This document shows positions 8,416-15,527 of a DNA stretch of 18,756 nt, piece by piece; position 1 is the first letter of the stretch; each line of letters opens with the position of its first letter. Where the stretch lies: positions 1 through 18,756 of the forward strand of contig CALAMX010000020.1 of the NCBI GenBank assembly GCA_937925755.1, in the 5' to 3' direction. A program made the position numbers and the translations under genes. The DNA is from an uncultured Burkholderiales bacterium. GTDB lineage: Bacteria; Pseudomonadota; Gammaproteobacteria; Burkholderiales; Thiobacillaceae. The notes beneath the pieces are model-generated. The model did no database searches and had not been told where the DNA came from. It was given only the letters and a program-made list of their open reading frames with translations.

Positions 8416-10544
8416 GTGGTGATGCGGCGGTAGATGTCGGCGACCTTCATGGGCAGCATGCTGACATCGTCCAGGATGATGAACCGTGCCGCGCCATACA
8501 TATGCGGTAGGTAGTCGCGCGCCTCACGGTCAAGGGTGATGCAGAAGGGGTGGATGCCGGCGCGGCGTGCCTCGATCAAGGCCATGCGCGTATCCTCGAT
8601 GCCATAGGTACCGCGATAGGCGTCGAAATAGTCGTCGGGGCGGCCGTCGGACAGGGTCACCAGCACCTTGGTGCGGGCCTCCACCGCCTTCAGCAGCTTG
8701 GTGAGATGGCGGATGGCAAAACCCATGCGCGTATATTCCTGTGGACGGATGCCGCTGATACGTGCCTTCACCGCGTCCGTGTAAGGCTCATCGAAGGTCT
8801 TGATGCGGAAGAGCTCGCAGCGCTTGCGGGTGATGCCGGAGAAGCCATAAATGGCATAGCGGTCACTCAGGCGCTCAAGGGCCTCGCAAAGCAGGATCAG
8901 GGCCTCGCGCTCGGCCTCGTTGATCCAGCCGCGGGTGCTGCCGGACATGTCCACCATGAAGGCGACGGCGATGTTGCGCTCGGCGCGGTGTAGTCTAACG
9001 AACAGCCGCTCGCTCATCTCACGTCCGTCGCGGGCGTCGGCCAGGGCCTCGACGAGGGCGTCGATGTCCACATCGTCACCGTAGGGCTGACGCTTCATCT
9101 GGCGGTTTTCGTCGCGCATTGCCTCGAAGGCGCGGCGCAGTCCCTTGATCGTGCCGGTGTGCCGCTCCAGGGTATGGCGGTAGAAGTCGTCGTAGACCGG
9201 CTTGACTTCCTTCTCGCGCATGACACACCAGTTCTTGCGATAGTGCTGGCGGCCGTGATCCCACTCCGGGTAGAGTTCGGCGCCTTCCTCGTGATAGGTG
9301 CCCTGCCAGACCGCATCGGGGTCGGCGGCCTGTTCATCGTAGAGGCTCGCGTCGTATTCGCCAGGCCCAGCCGGCACCAGGTATTCCGGTGGAATATCAC
9401 CGAAGTCTAGCCACACCGAGGTCAGCAACTGTCTGACGTCTTCGGGCGGGGCGATCGGTACGCCGTCGAGGGTGAGCTCGAGATCGATGCGGCCATCCAC
9501 CTCCCGCACCTCAGCGGCAAAGCCGCGCTGATCACGCTCGGCGAACGTATCCTTGGGTCGTGCGGCGTCGTCGCGGTGCCGCCGCAGCTCTTCCTCCAAC
9601 TGGGCGAGCTTGATGCGCAGACGCGCCTTTTCCTTGCCAACTCGGGCGGCACGGGCGGTGGCAACGGCGTCGGGCCGTAATTCGCCCTGATAACAGAGGG
9701 GTGGGAAATCGGGCAGGGCGTAGGCCTCGGCCAATAGGGCCAGGCTGTCCTCGACCTGGGCATCGGGACGCGCCAGGCGTTCGCCTAGGGGCTGCCAGGC
9801 GGTGGGCAGTTGCTCGCCGAGCAAGGCCGATAGGCGCTGCATCTCCCGGTACAGGCCGGGCAGTTCGCGGCCGATGCAGGCGGTGAGCCGCAGCGTCTCT
9901 AAACCGTGGAACTGGGCGAGTGCCCGCGCGGGATGCGGATAGTCGGCACTGGCGGCCTTCAGGTCGGCGCGCAGGGTGCCAAAGCGAGTCTGCGCCCACA
10001 GTAGCGCCACGCTGGCCTTGGCCAGCTTGAAATTGTCCTCCTGGCCAGGGAAACGCGCGGTGATGGCGGGCAGGAAGATGCGCTCGCCGTCGGTGTAGGC
10101 GGCTTCGCCTTGCTCCAGCTTGAGCCGGCGACCGGCCAGCCCGTGCAGGAAATTGCCGAGCACCCCGGCGATGTCTTCGAACAAGGCGCCGGCGGTGTGC
10201 TCGGCGCGGACATGTATGAAGCTACGGACCTCGTCGGCTACGCGGATGGCCGCATACATGCCAGCGCGATCATAAGTATCGCACAGATGCACGGCCCAGG
10301 CCTCGATGGCGCGGCGGTCCAGGCGTTTGAGCAGATCAGGGGCGCGCTGGGCGAAGCGGAAGGCCAGCGTGATGTGGGTGCTGGCGATGCGTTTGATCCA
10401 GTCCAGCACGAAGTCCTGGTCATCGCGCGCGAGGCGGCAGAGGGCGCGGGCGACTGGTCCGACGTTGTGGAAGGTGAACTCGGTCTCCAGCCACTCGTCG
10501 AGCAGTTGCTCGATCTCGACGCGGGTGAGCTGGGCTTCAGGCAC
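8412..10544 (-). CDS. NorD/CbbO-like VWA-domain protein
   Basis: Large cytoplasmic protein of the family that partners MoxR-type AAA+ ATPases (NorQ-NorD, CbbQ-CbbO); the pairs remodel or load metal into a client enzyme. The 710-aa product has a long N-terminal region with no motif I recognise, a basic charged helix at about 310-330, then the segment typical of this family with EWD at 427-429 and WC at 439-440. A C-terminal von Willebrand A domain starts near 527. Its metal-site residues look complete: DMSGS at 532-536, a Thr in EYTRMGFAIRH, and SDGRPDD near 632. The start is GTG at 10542-10544, six bases after the cytochrome stop, with no strong ribosome site, suggesting coupling. No nor or cbb structural gene is nearby, so the client is unknown. 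Confidence 0.85.
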   Translation of the reverse strand: MPEAQLTRVEIEQLLDEWLETEFTFHNVGPVARALCRLARDDQDFVLDWIKRIASTHITLAFRFAQRAPDLLKRLDRRAIEAWAVHLCDTYDRAGMYAAIRVADEVRSFIHVRAEHTAGALFEDIAGVLGNFLHGLAGRRLKLEQGEAAYTDGERIFLPAITARFPGQEDNFKLAKASVALLWAQTRFGTLRADLKAASADYPHPARALAQFHGLETLRLTACIGRELPGLYREMQRLSALLGEQLPTAWQPLGERLARPDAQVEDSLALLAEAYALPDFPPLCYQGELRPDAVATARAARVGKEKARLRIKLAQLEEELRRHRDDAARPKDTFAERDQRGFAAEVREVDGRIDLELTLDGVPIAPPEDVRQLLTSVWLDFGDIPPEYLVPAGPGEYDASLYDEQAADPDAVWQGTYHEEGAELYPEWDHGRQHYRKNWCVMREKEVKPVYDDFYRHTLERHTGTIKGLRRAFEAMRDENRQMKRQPYGDDVDIDALVEALADARDGREMSERLFVRLHRAERNIAVAFMVDMSGSTRGWINEAEREALILLCEALERLSDRYAIYGFSGITRKRCELFRIKTFDEPYTDAVKARISGIRPQEYTRMGFAIRHLTKLLKAVEARTKVLVTLSDGRPDDYFDAYRGTYGIEDTRMALIEARRAGIHPFCITLDREARDYLPHMYGAARFIILDDVSMLPMKVADIYRRITT

Positions 10545-10550
10545 GTGGTT

Positions 10551-10892
10551 TCATTCGTAGGTCGTGAAGCGGCCACCGGCGGCGTTGGCCATATAGGCCA
10601 CCGCCCGCTTGACCTCCAGATCGCTGAGTTCCAGGTGGCCGCCCTTGGGCGGCATCTTGCGGATGCCGCGGATGGCCGTGCGTTCCAACATGCGCTGCCC
10701 CTCCCGGATCAAGGGTCGCCATGCCTTGCGATCGCCGAACCTGGGGGCGCCCAGCATCCCCTCGGCATGACAGGCCGCGCAATAGTGCGCATAGACCTCG
10801 GCGCCGGATTTCGGCGCCTTCTCGCCCTCGGCACTGGCGATGAGAGGGATCAAGGCGGTGAGTGTGGTTAGGAGTCGTTGGCGGATGTGCAT
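10551..10892 (-). CDS. Small periplasmic c-type cytochrome
   Basis: Single-haem cytochrome c of the c5-like type, exported to the periplasm, likely an electron carrier. The 113-aa precursor has a signal peptide at about 1-21 (MHIRQRLLTTLTALIPLIAS), the haem-attachment motif CAACH at 38-42 and a probable methionine axial ligand at Met80 in IRKMPPKGG. The start is ATG at 10890-10892, 16 bases after the ATPase stop, with a weak GGGA ahead. It lies between the AAA+ and VWA genes, which are normally direct neighbours, so the arrangement is unusual. It cannot contact cytoplasmic AprBA directly, so a role in the sulfur pathway would need a membrane intermediary; that link is only contextual. Confidence 0.9.
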   Translation of the reverse strand: MHIRQRLLTTLTALIPLIASAEGEKAPKSGAEVYAHYCAACHAEGMLGAPRFGDRKAWRPLIREGQRMLERTAIRGIRKMPPKGGHLELSDLEVKRAVAYMANAAGGRFTTYE

Positions 10893-10908
10893 ATGATCCC
10901 GATGCGGA

Positions 10909-11721
10909 TCAGAAGATGGAGGAGGAGAGTTCCTGAATCGCCGCGAGCATGTCGGCGTCGTCAGTCACTGCCTGGGCCACAGCGCTCTGACAAGCGGCCA
11001 CAGGGTCGATGCCGCTGGCGATGAGCTTGCCGGCATGCACCAGCAGTCGCGTGGAGGCGCCTTCCTCGAGCCCGCTGCCCTTGAGGTTGCGCGTCATCTG
11101 CGCAAATTTGACCAGCCGCTCCGCCATGGCTGCGTCCACCCCTGACTCATTGGCAACGATCTTACGCTCGAGCTCCGGAGCGGGGTAGTCGAACTCCAGG
11201 GCGACGAAACGCTGGCGGGTGGATTGCTTGAGATCTTTGAGCACGCTCTGATAGCCCGGGTTGTAAGAGATCGCCAGACAAAAGCTGTCCGGTGCCTCCA
11301 ACAACTGGCCGAGCTTCTCCATCGGCAGGGTGCGGCGGTCATCTGCCAAGGGGTGGATCACCACCATGGTGTCCTTGCGCGCCTCGACGATCTCGTCGAG
11401 GTAGCAGATGCCACCTACGCGAACCGCGCGGGTGAGCGGGCCATCCACCCACACGGTCTCCCCGCCTTTGACGAGGAAGCGCCCGACGAGGTCGGAGGCG
11501 GTCAGGTCGTCGTGGCAGGAGACCGTAATGAGCGGGCGTTCCAGACGCCAGGCCATATACTCCATGAAGCGTGTCTTGCCGCAGCCGGTGGGGCCTTTGA
11601 GCAGCACGGGTAACTTGTTGCGGTAGGCCGCCTCGAAGATGGCGATCTCCTTGCCGACCGGCTCGTAGTACGGCTGCTTGCGGATGTAATGCTCTTCGGG
11701 GGCGAGGCTCAAGGCATTCAT
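10909..11721 (-). CDS. MoxR-type AAA+ ATPase, CbbQ/NorQ/NirQ-like
   Basis: Cytoplasmic AAA+ ATPase of the CbbQ/NorQ/NirQ group, which together with a VWA partner activates a specific enzyme (RuBisCO or nitric oxide reductase in the known cases). The 270-aa length is standard. Visible parts are Walker A GPTGCGKT at 43-50, the HDDLTASDLVGRFL segment at 70-83, Walker B CYLDE at 106-110, sensor 1 ISYNPGY at 151-157, and the probable arginine-finger region QSTRQRF at 166-172. The N-terminal YIRKQPYYEPVG is typical of this group. The ATG is at 11719-11721, with CAGGA about 10 bases upstream. Its partner is clearly the VWA gene two positions downstream. Sequence alone cannot say whether it is a CbbQ, a NorQ or a third type; proximity to sat-aprBA raises the third possibility. 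Confidence 0.92.
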   Translation of the reverse strand: MNALSLAPEEHYIRKQPYYEPVGKEIAIFEAAYRNKLPVLLKGPTGCGKTRFMEYMAWRLERPLITVSCHDDLTASDLVGRFLVKGGETVWVDGPLTRAVRVGGICYLDEIVEARKDTMVVIHPLADDRRTLPMEKLGQLLEAPDSFCLAISYNPGYQSVLKDLKQSTRQRFVALEFDYPAPELERKIVANESGVDAAMAERLVKFAQMTRNLKGSGLEEGASTRLLVHAGKLIASGIDPVAACQSAVAQAVTDDADMLAAIQELSSSIF

Positions 11722-11779
11722 GACGATTCAATCCTGCTGCGATATCGTCGGATCGGGTCGCGATCGAGGAGCGGAGGGG

Positions 11780-12712
11780 TCAATCGCCGCCACCCAACTT
11801 GCGGAAGGCCTCCGAATACTTCTCGTCCTCGAGACGCTCCCGGTTGGCCTCGAATTCCGCACGCATCTGCTCGGCCTTCTGTCTGAGCCGGGCAAGGCGC
11901 TTTTCCTGGGCACCGGGTTTTTCTTCCAGAAATTTCTCGTTGAAGAGCACCTGTCTGAGGAAATTCATTGCGAAATCAAGGAGCTTCTCGTCGTCGGCGA
12001 GAAGCTCGGCCATGGTCTCGATCGGCACGTCATAGGTCTCGTTGAACGAGTGGCTCATGACGAAGGCGCGGAAACGGTCGAGGTCATAGCTGGCCATGAA
12101 GAACATCTGGTTTGACAACGGCGTAGGCCGGCCGATCGACGGGCCGGCAGATTTGCGCTTGAGCACGAGTTGCCGCCAAGCGCGGCCCTTTTCGTCGTAT
12201 TCGACCACATCCTGTTCATGGCGGTATTCGTCTATGGTCAGCTTGCGTTCCTCGAGGTGCCCCAGGCAGGTCGCCTCCTTGACCAGGGCATAGGCCTGTC
12301 GGTCGAAGTGCTCGTCCTGGCGGCGCAGCGATAGCAGTGCCACGGGGTAGTAACGGCAGGCAGTGGGACGATCCTCGTAAACGCTACAACCCTCTGGCAC
12401 CATGAACCGGCAGGCGGTGCCGCCGTCGACGGCGCGCAGCTTGACCCCAGGCATGCCATCCTTGTCCATCTCGTAAGGGACGGTGTACTTCTGCAGGAAT
12501 TCGCCCGAACTCATACCCAGTCGGTTCTTGAGCCGGAGGATGTCGTAGGGGGTCAGCGTGATGTCGATGTTGCTGCAGCAAACATTCCAGCATTTCACGC
12601 CGCGATGGCAGCGGAACTGGATCACGTGGTCGCCATCGAGCATGTTCGGGATCACCGGCGCAGCCGGAATAGGGGAGTCCTTGGCAAGGTTCTTGAATTC
12701 GGATTCGTCCAT
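11780..12712 (-). CDS. YkgJ-family cysteine-cluster protein
   Basis: Probable metal-binding protein of the YkgJ (CxxCxxCC-like) family, biochemical role unknown. Starting from the ATG at 12710-12712 it has 310 residues. Cysteines at 35, 41, 45 and 46 (CHRGVKCWNVCC) plus 101, 109, 119 (DRPTACRYYPVAL) and 149 make up the family's cluster, probably zinc or iron-sulfur. The C-terminal 45 residues are a charged predicted coiled coil rich in Glu/Arg/Lys. An in-frame TTG at 12791-12793 would add 27 residues of unlikely sequence, and a candidate promoter falls inside that extension, so I prefer the shorter form; neither start has a good ribosome site. It is the first gene after the aprA terminator and leads into the AAA+ gene after 58 bases. 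Confidence 0.85.
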   Translation of the reverse strand: MDESEFKNLAKDSPIPAAPVIPNMLDGDHVIQFRCHRGVKCWNVCCSNIDITLTPYDILRLKNRLGMSSGEFLQKYTVPYEMDKDGMPGVKLRAVDGGTACRFMVPEGCSVYEDRPTACRYYPVALLSLRRQDEHFDRQAYALVKEATCLGHLEERKLTIDEYRHEQDVVEYDEKGRAWRQLVLKRKSAGPSIGRPTPLSNQMFFMASYDLDRFRAFVMSHSFNETYDVPIETMAELLADDEKLLDFAMNFLRQVLFNEKFLEEKPGAQEKRLARLRQKAEQMRAEFEANRERLEDEKYSEAFRKLGGGD

Positions 12713-12745
12713 GTCGGGGGCAGGAATCAGTAAAAGTGGCTGGCT

Positions 12746-12774
12746 GTCATACGCATCATGCCGATCTGAGTCGA
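12746..12774 (-). promoter_or_regulatory. Candidate promoter of the ykgJ-AAA-cytochrome-VWA unit
   Basis: On the minus strand TCGACT (12769-12774) and TATGAC (12746-12751) are separated by 17 bases, each matching four of six sigma70 consensus bases. Transcription would start near 12739, some 27 bases before the chosen ATG and just after the aprA terminator. It is a weak match supported by position. Confidence 0.3.
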
Positions 12775-12820
12775 TGCAGAGCAGATGGTTCAAATCTTGG
12801 CGTTGCGGCAGCCCAGTTCA

Positions 12821-12865
12821 CAGCCAAAAAAGCAAAAACCGGGCACCTTGTGGGCGCCCGGTTTT
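12821..12865 (-). terminator. Intrinsic terminator of the sat-aprBA unit
   Basis: Read on the minus strand, AAAACCGGGC (12856-12865) pairs perfectly with GCCCGGTTTT (12835-12844) over an 11-base loop. It is followed by one more T, then GC and a six-T run. It begins 17 bases after the aprA stop, so the downstream ykgJ unit is probably transcribed separately or by partial read-through. Confidence 0.9.
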
Positions 12866-12882
12866 GCAGCCTAGACAGCCGC

Positions 12883-14904
12883 TCAGTGCGCGGCGGTCTT
12901 GAACAGCTTCGACTTGTCCACCAGGTCGACGTGGGCGCGCTTGAACACGGTCCACTTCTTGGTGTTCTTGTCGTAGACGGAGTTGACGAAGCAGTGCCAG
13001 TTCTCCTCGTCGATGAAGTTCTTGTCGGCGCGGTAGTAGAAGCCCGGATAACGGGTCTCCTCACGGAACTGGATGTGCTTCATGTGGGCCTCCGCCGTCA
13101 GAATGCGGTGGTAGTTCTCCCAAGCCCGCAGCAGCTCGTGCAGGTCCTTGGCGCGCATCTTCTCGGCGTCTTCCTTGAGCATCTGCAGCTTCTCTTCAGC
13201 CACCTCCAGCATCTTTGCGTTGGTGGTGTAGTAGGTGGCCACACCGGCGACATACTCGTCCATGATCTTCTGCAGACGGAACTGCAGCATCTTGGGCGTA
13301 ATGTAGTGCGGGTTGACGTCGATGGCGGTGGTGTAGTCCTTGAACTCCAGGTAGTTACGCACCGGCTTGTAGATCTCCTCGACGAGCTGTTCCACCGGGG
13401 TGTCGAGCTCGGGCTTGAGGTCCTTGTGGTCGAGGCAGTACTTGACCATGGCCTTGGCGGCGATGCGGCCCTCAGCGTGCGAGCCGGAGGAGAACTTGTG
13501 GCCCGAGGCGCCCACGCCGTCGCCAGCGGTAAACAGGCCCTTGACCGTGGTCATGCCGCGATAGCCCCAGTGCCAGCCGGAGGGCAGGTGCGCCGGGATC
13601 TTGTCTTTCTCGGGGTGGGTCTCCTCGGTCGGCGCGCCCAAGTCCTCGGGACCGGACACCCAGATGCCGCAGCAGCCGGAGTGGGAACCGAGCAGGTAGG
13701 GCTCGGTGGGCATGAGCTCGGAGTTCTTCTTCTCCGGCTCGATGTTCTCGCCGACCCAAATGCCGCACTGACCGACGCACATGTCGAGGAAGTCTTCCCA
13801 GGCCTCGGCCTCGAGGTGCTTGACCTCACGCGGGGACAAGGTCTCGCGCAGCTTGGCCAGCGCGGTCACGGTGTCCATGTAGATGGGACCGCGGCCTTCC
13901 TTCATCTCCTTGAGCATCAGGTGGTTGCGCAGACAGGAGGCGGGCACGGCAGCCTGGCCGTACGGGGGATAGTCGTTGAGCAGCTCCTTGTTGCGCTGCA
14001 TGTAGACCTCGCCGAAGGCGTTCACCGCCTGGGCCTTGAACAGCAGGAACCAGGCCCCGACTGGGCCGTAGCCGTCCTTGAAGCGGGCGGGCACGAAGCG
14101 GTTTTCCATCATGGTGAGTTCCGCCCCGGCCTCGGCAGCCATGGCGTAGGTGGAGCCTGCGTTCCACACTGGATACCAGGCGCGGCCGGTGCCTTCACCC
14201 ACGGAGCGCGGGCGGAAGATGTTCACGCAGCCACCGGCGGCGAGCAGGATGGCCTTGGCCTTGTAGACGTAGACCTTGTGCTCACGCACGGAGAAGCCGA
14301 CAGCACCGGCGATGCGGTTCTTGTCGTTCTTGTCGTTGACCAGCTTGACGATGAATACGCGCTCCTGGATGCGGTCCATGCCCAGCGCCTTCTTGGCGGC
14401 CTCGGCGACGATCCACTTGTAGGACTCACCGTTGATCATGATCTGCCATTTACCGGAACGCACGGGCTTGCCGCCATCCTTGAGCGCTGGCAAGCCCTGG
14501 GCGCCGTCATGACGCTCACCGTTCTCATCAGTCTTCCAGATCGGCAGACCCCACTCCTCGAACAGATGTACCGAGTCGTCGACGTGGCGGCCGAGGTCAT
14601 AGGCCAGGTCGTCGCGGGTGATACCCATCAGGTCGTTGGAGACCATGCGGGCATAGTCGGCGGGGTCCTGCTCCGGGCCGATATAGGTATTGATGGCGGA
14701 CAGGCCCTGCGCCACGGCGCCGGACCGGTCCATGGCGGCCTTGTCCACCAGTTTGATCTTGAGATCGATACCGGTTTCCGCTTTGGCAGCATCGGCCCAG
14801 CGCATGATTTCGTAGGCGGCGCCACAACAGGCCATGCCGCCACCAATCAACAGGATGTCAACTTCTTCCTGAACGACTTCGGGATTACCAAATTCACCAG
14901 CCAT
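12883..14904 (-). CDS. aprA: Adenylylsulfate (APS) reductase, alpha subunit
   Basis: FAD-containing catalytic subunit of dissimilatory APS reductase, a cytoplasmic AprAB heterodimer. In sulfur oxidisers it runs as sulfite + AMP to APS + 2 electrons; in sulfate reducers it runs in reverse. The 673-aa length is typical. The N-terminal FAD-binding VDILLIGGGMACCGAAYE lies at 15-32, and family segments include NRFVPARFKDGYGPVGAWF, YLLGSHSGCCGIW and the second FAD segment GLFTAGDGVGASGHKFSSGSH. The ATG at 14902-14904 has GAGAGG 8 bases upstream and lies 21 bases after the aprB stop. An oxidative role is inferred from the rest of the window: there is no dsr, qmo or sulfate-reducer context, and sat-aprBA order is common in thiobacilli-like bacteria. 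A strong terminator follows. Confidence 0.97.
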   Translation of the reverse strand: MAGEFGNPEVVQEEVDILLIGGGMACCGAAYEIMRWADAAKAETGIDLKIKLVDKAAMDRSGAVAQGLSAINTYIGPEQDPADYARMVSNDLMGITRDDLAYDLGRHVDDSVHLFEEWGLPIWKTDENGERHDGAQGLPALKDGGKPVRSGKWQIMINGESYKWIVAEAAKKALGMDRIQERVFIVKLVNDKNDKNRIAGAVGFSVREHKVYVYKAKAILLAAGGCVNIFRPRSVGEGTGRAWYPVWNAGSTYAMAAEAGAELTMMENRFVPARFKDGYGPVGAWFLLFKAQAVNAFGEVYMQRNKELLNDYPPYGQAAVPASCLRNHLMLKEMKEGRGPIYMDTVTALAKLRETLSPREVKHLEAEAWEDFLDMCVGQCGIWVGENIEPEKKNSELMPTEPYLLGSHSGCCGIWVSGPEDLGAPTEETHPEKDKIPAHLPSGWHWGYRGMTTVKGLFTAGDGVGASGHKFSSGSHAEGRIAAKAMVKYCLDHKDLKPELDTPVEQLVEEIYKPVRNYLEFKDYTTAIDVNPHYITPKMLQFRLQKIMDEYVAGVATYYTTNAKMLEVAEEKLQMLKEDAEKMRAKDLHELLRAWENYHRILTAEAHMKHIQFREETRYPGFYYRADKNFIDEENWHCFVNSVYDKNTKKWTVFKRAHVDLVDKSKLFKTAAH

Positions 14905-14925
14905 TCTCTTTACCTCTCAGTCTAT

Positions 14926-15405
14926 TCAAGCTTGCTTGCGGATCAGCTCGGCAGGGTTGCCGGGACGATAGCCCTTGGCGTACTCGGTGGTGAAGAAGCC
15001 GGGCTTGGTGATGTCTGCCAGTTTCGGCATGGGTTTGCCACCATATGGGTCGATAGAACCCTCGGGGGTGGTGCGAATCGGGAACTTGAAGCGCTTGAGC
15101 GTGCCGTTGCGGAATTTGATGGTCCACATGATGGAGTCAGAACCGCGCAGCGGCTGCACCTGACCGCCCAAGGGCACGATGTCGGCGTAGTGACGCACCT
15201 CGATGGCCTGTTGCGGGCAGATCTTCACACAGCTGTAGCACTCCCAGCACTGTTCGGGTTCCTGGTTGAAGGCCTTCATGGCGTGGCCGGTCTCGGAACC
15301 GTCTTTGTCCAGCTTCATCAGGTCGTGCGGGCAGATGTACATGCAAGCGGTCTTGTCCTGACCCTTGCAGCCGTCGCACTTGTCGGTACGGACGTAGGTA
15401 GGCAT
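14926..15405 (-). CDS. aprB: Adenylylsulfate (APS) reductase, beta subunit
   Basis: Electron-transfer subunit with two [4Fe-4S] clusters that passes electrons between the FAD of AprA and an outside partner. The 159-aa product has cluster motifs C10-x2-C13-x7-C21-x3-C25-P and C53-x2-C56-x2-C59-x3-C63-P, followed by the C-terminal tail that wraps AprA (RTTPEGSIDPYGGKPMPKL). The ATG at 15403-15405 starts at the standard MPTYVRTDKCDGCKG and has AAGGAGAG about 7 bases upstream. That ribosome site is partly inside a perfect 14-bp palindrome. Neither aprM nor qmoABC, the two usual membrane partners, lies in the window, so the electron route is not shown here. Any frame running further upstream (to 15753) overlaps sat and is spurious. 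Confidence 0.97.
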   Translation of the reverse strand: MPTYVRTDKCDGCKGQDKTACMYICPHDLMKLDKDGSETGHAMKAFNQEPEQCWECYSCVKICPQQAIEVRHYADIVPLGGQVQPLRGSDSIMWTIKFRNGTLKRFKFPIRTTPEGSIDPYGGKPMPKLADITKPGFFTTEYAKGYRPGNPAELIRKQA

Positions 15406-15418
15406 CGAACTTCTCTCC

Positions 15419-15432
15419 TTGTTAGCTAACAA
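15419..15432. promoter_or_regulatory. Perfect 14-bp palindrome overlapping the aprB ribosome site
   Basis: TTGTTAGCTAACAA is its own reverse complement, and on the minus strand its last AA forms the start of the AAGGAG ribosome site of aprB. It could be an operator for a dimeric regulator, or a local RNA hairpin tuning aprB translation relative to sat. Confidence 0.45.
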
Positions 15433-15433
15433 T

Positions 15434-15514
15434 CCGCGCGTAAGACGCGGCCCTTCGAAATCCGGGCCCCACCTTGGCCGGGGCGTATCGCGAATCCGCT
15501 TCCGGCGGGCCCGG
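15434..15514 (-). promoter_or_regulatory. GC-rich hairpins in the sat-aprB gap
   Basis: The 122-base gap between sat and aprB holds two inverted repeats: CCGGGCCC (15462-15469) with GGGCCCGG (15507-15514), and CCGCG (15434-15438) with CGCGG (15446-15450). No T-run follows, so these are better read as mRNA processing or stability elements, or a partial attenuator, than as a terminator. Confidence 0.35.
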
Positions 15515-15527
15515 GGATTACGAATCG

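Noticed and set aside
10110..10871. 253-codon plus-strand frame opposite the VWA and cytochrome genes
   Set aside because: Antisense shadow of two genes with clear motifs and start signals.
12713..12793. TTG start extending the YkgJ-type protein by 27 residues
   Set aside because: No ribosome site, unlikely sequence, and it overlaps a candidate promoter; the ATG at 12712 is preferred, though not proven.
12736..15429. 897-codon open frame on the plus strand across aprA and aprB
   Set aside because: It lies antisense to two unmistakable genes. High GC and codon bias leave the opposite frame free of stops, and the translation is rich in His/Gly/Val/Leu without any domain.
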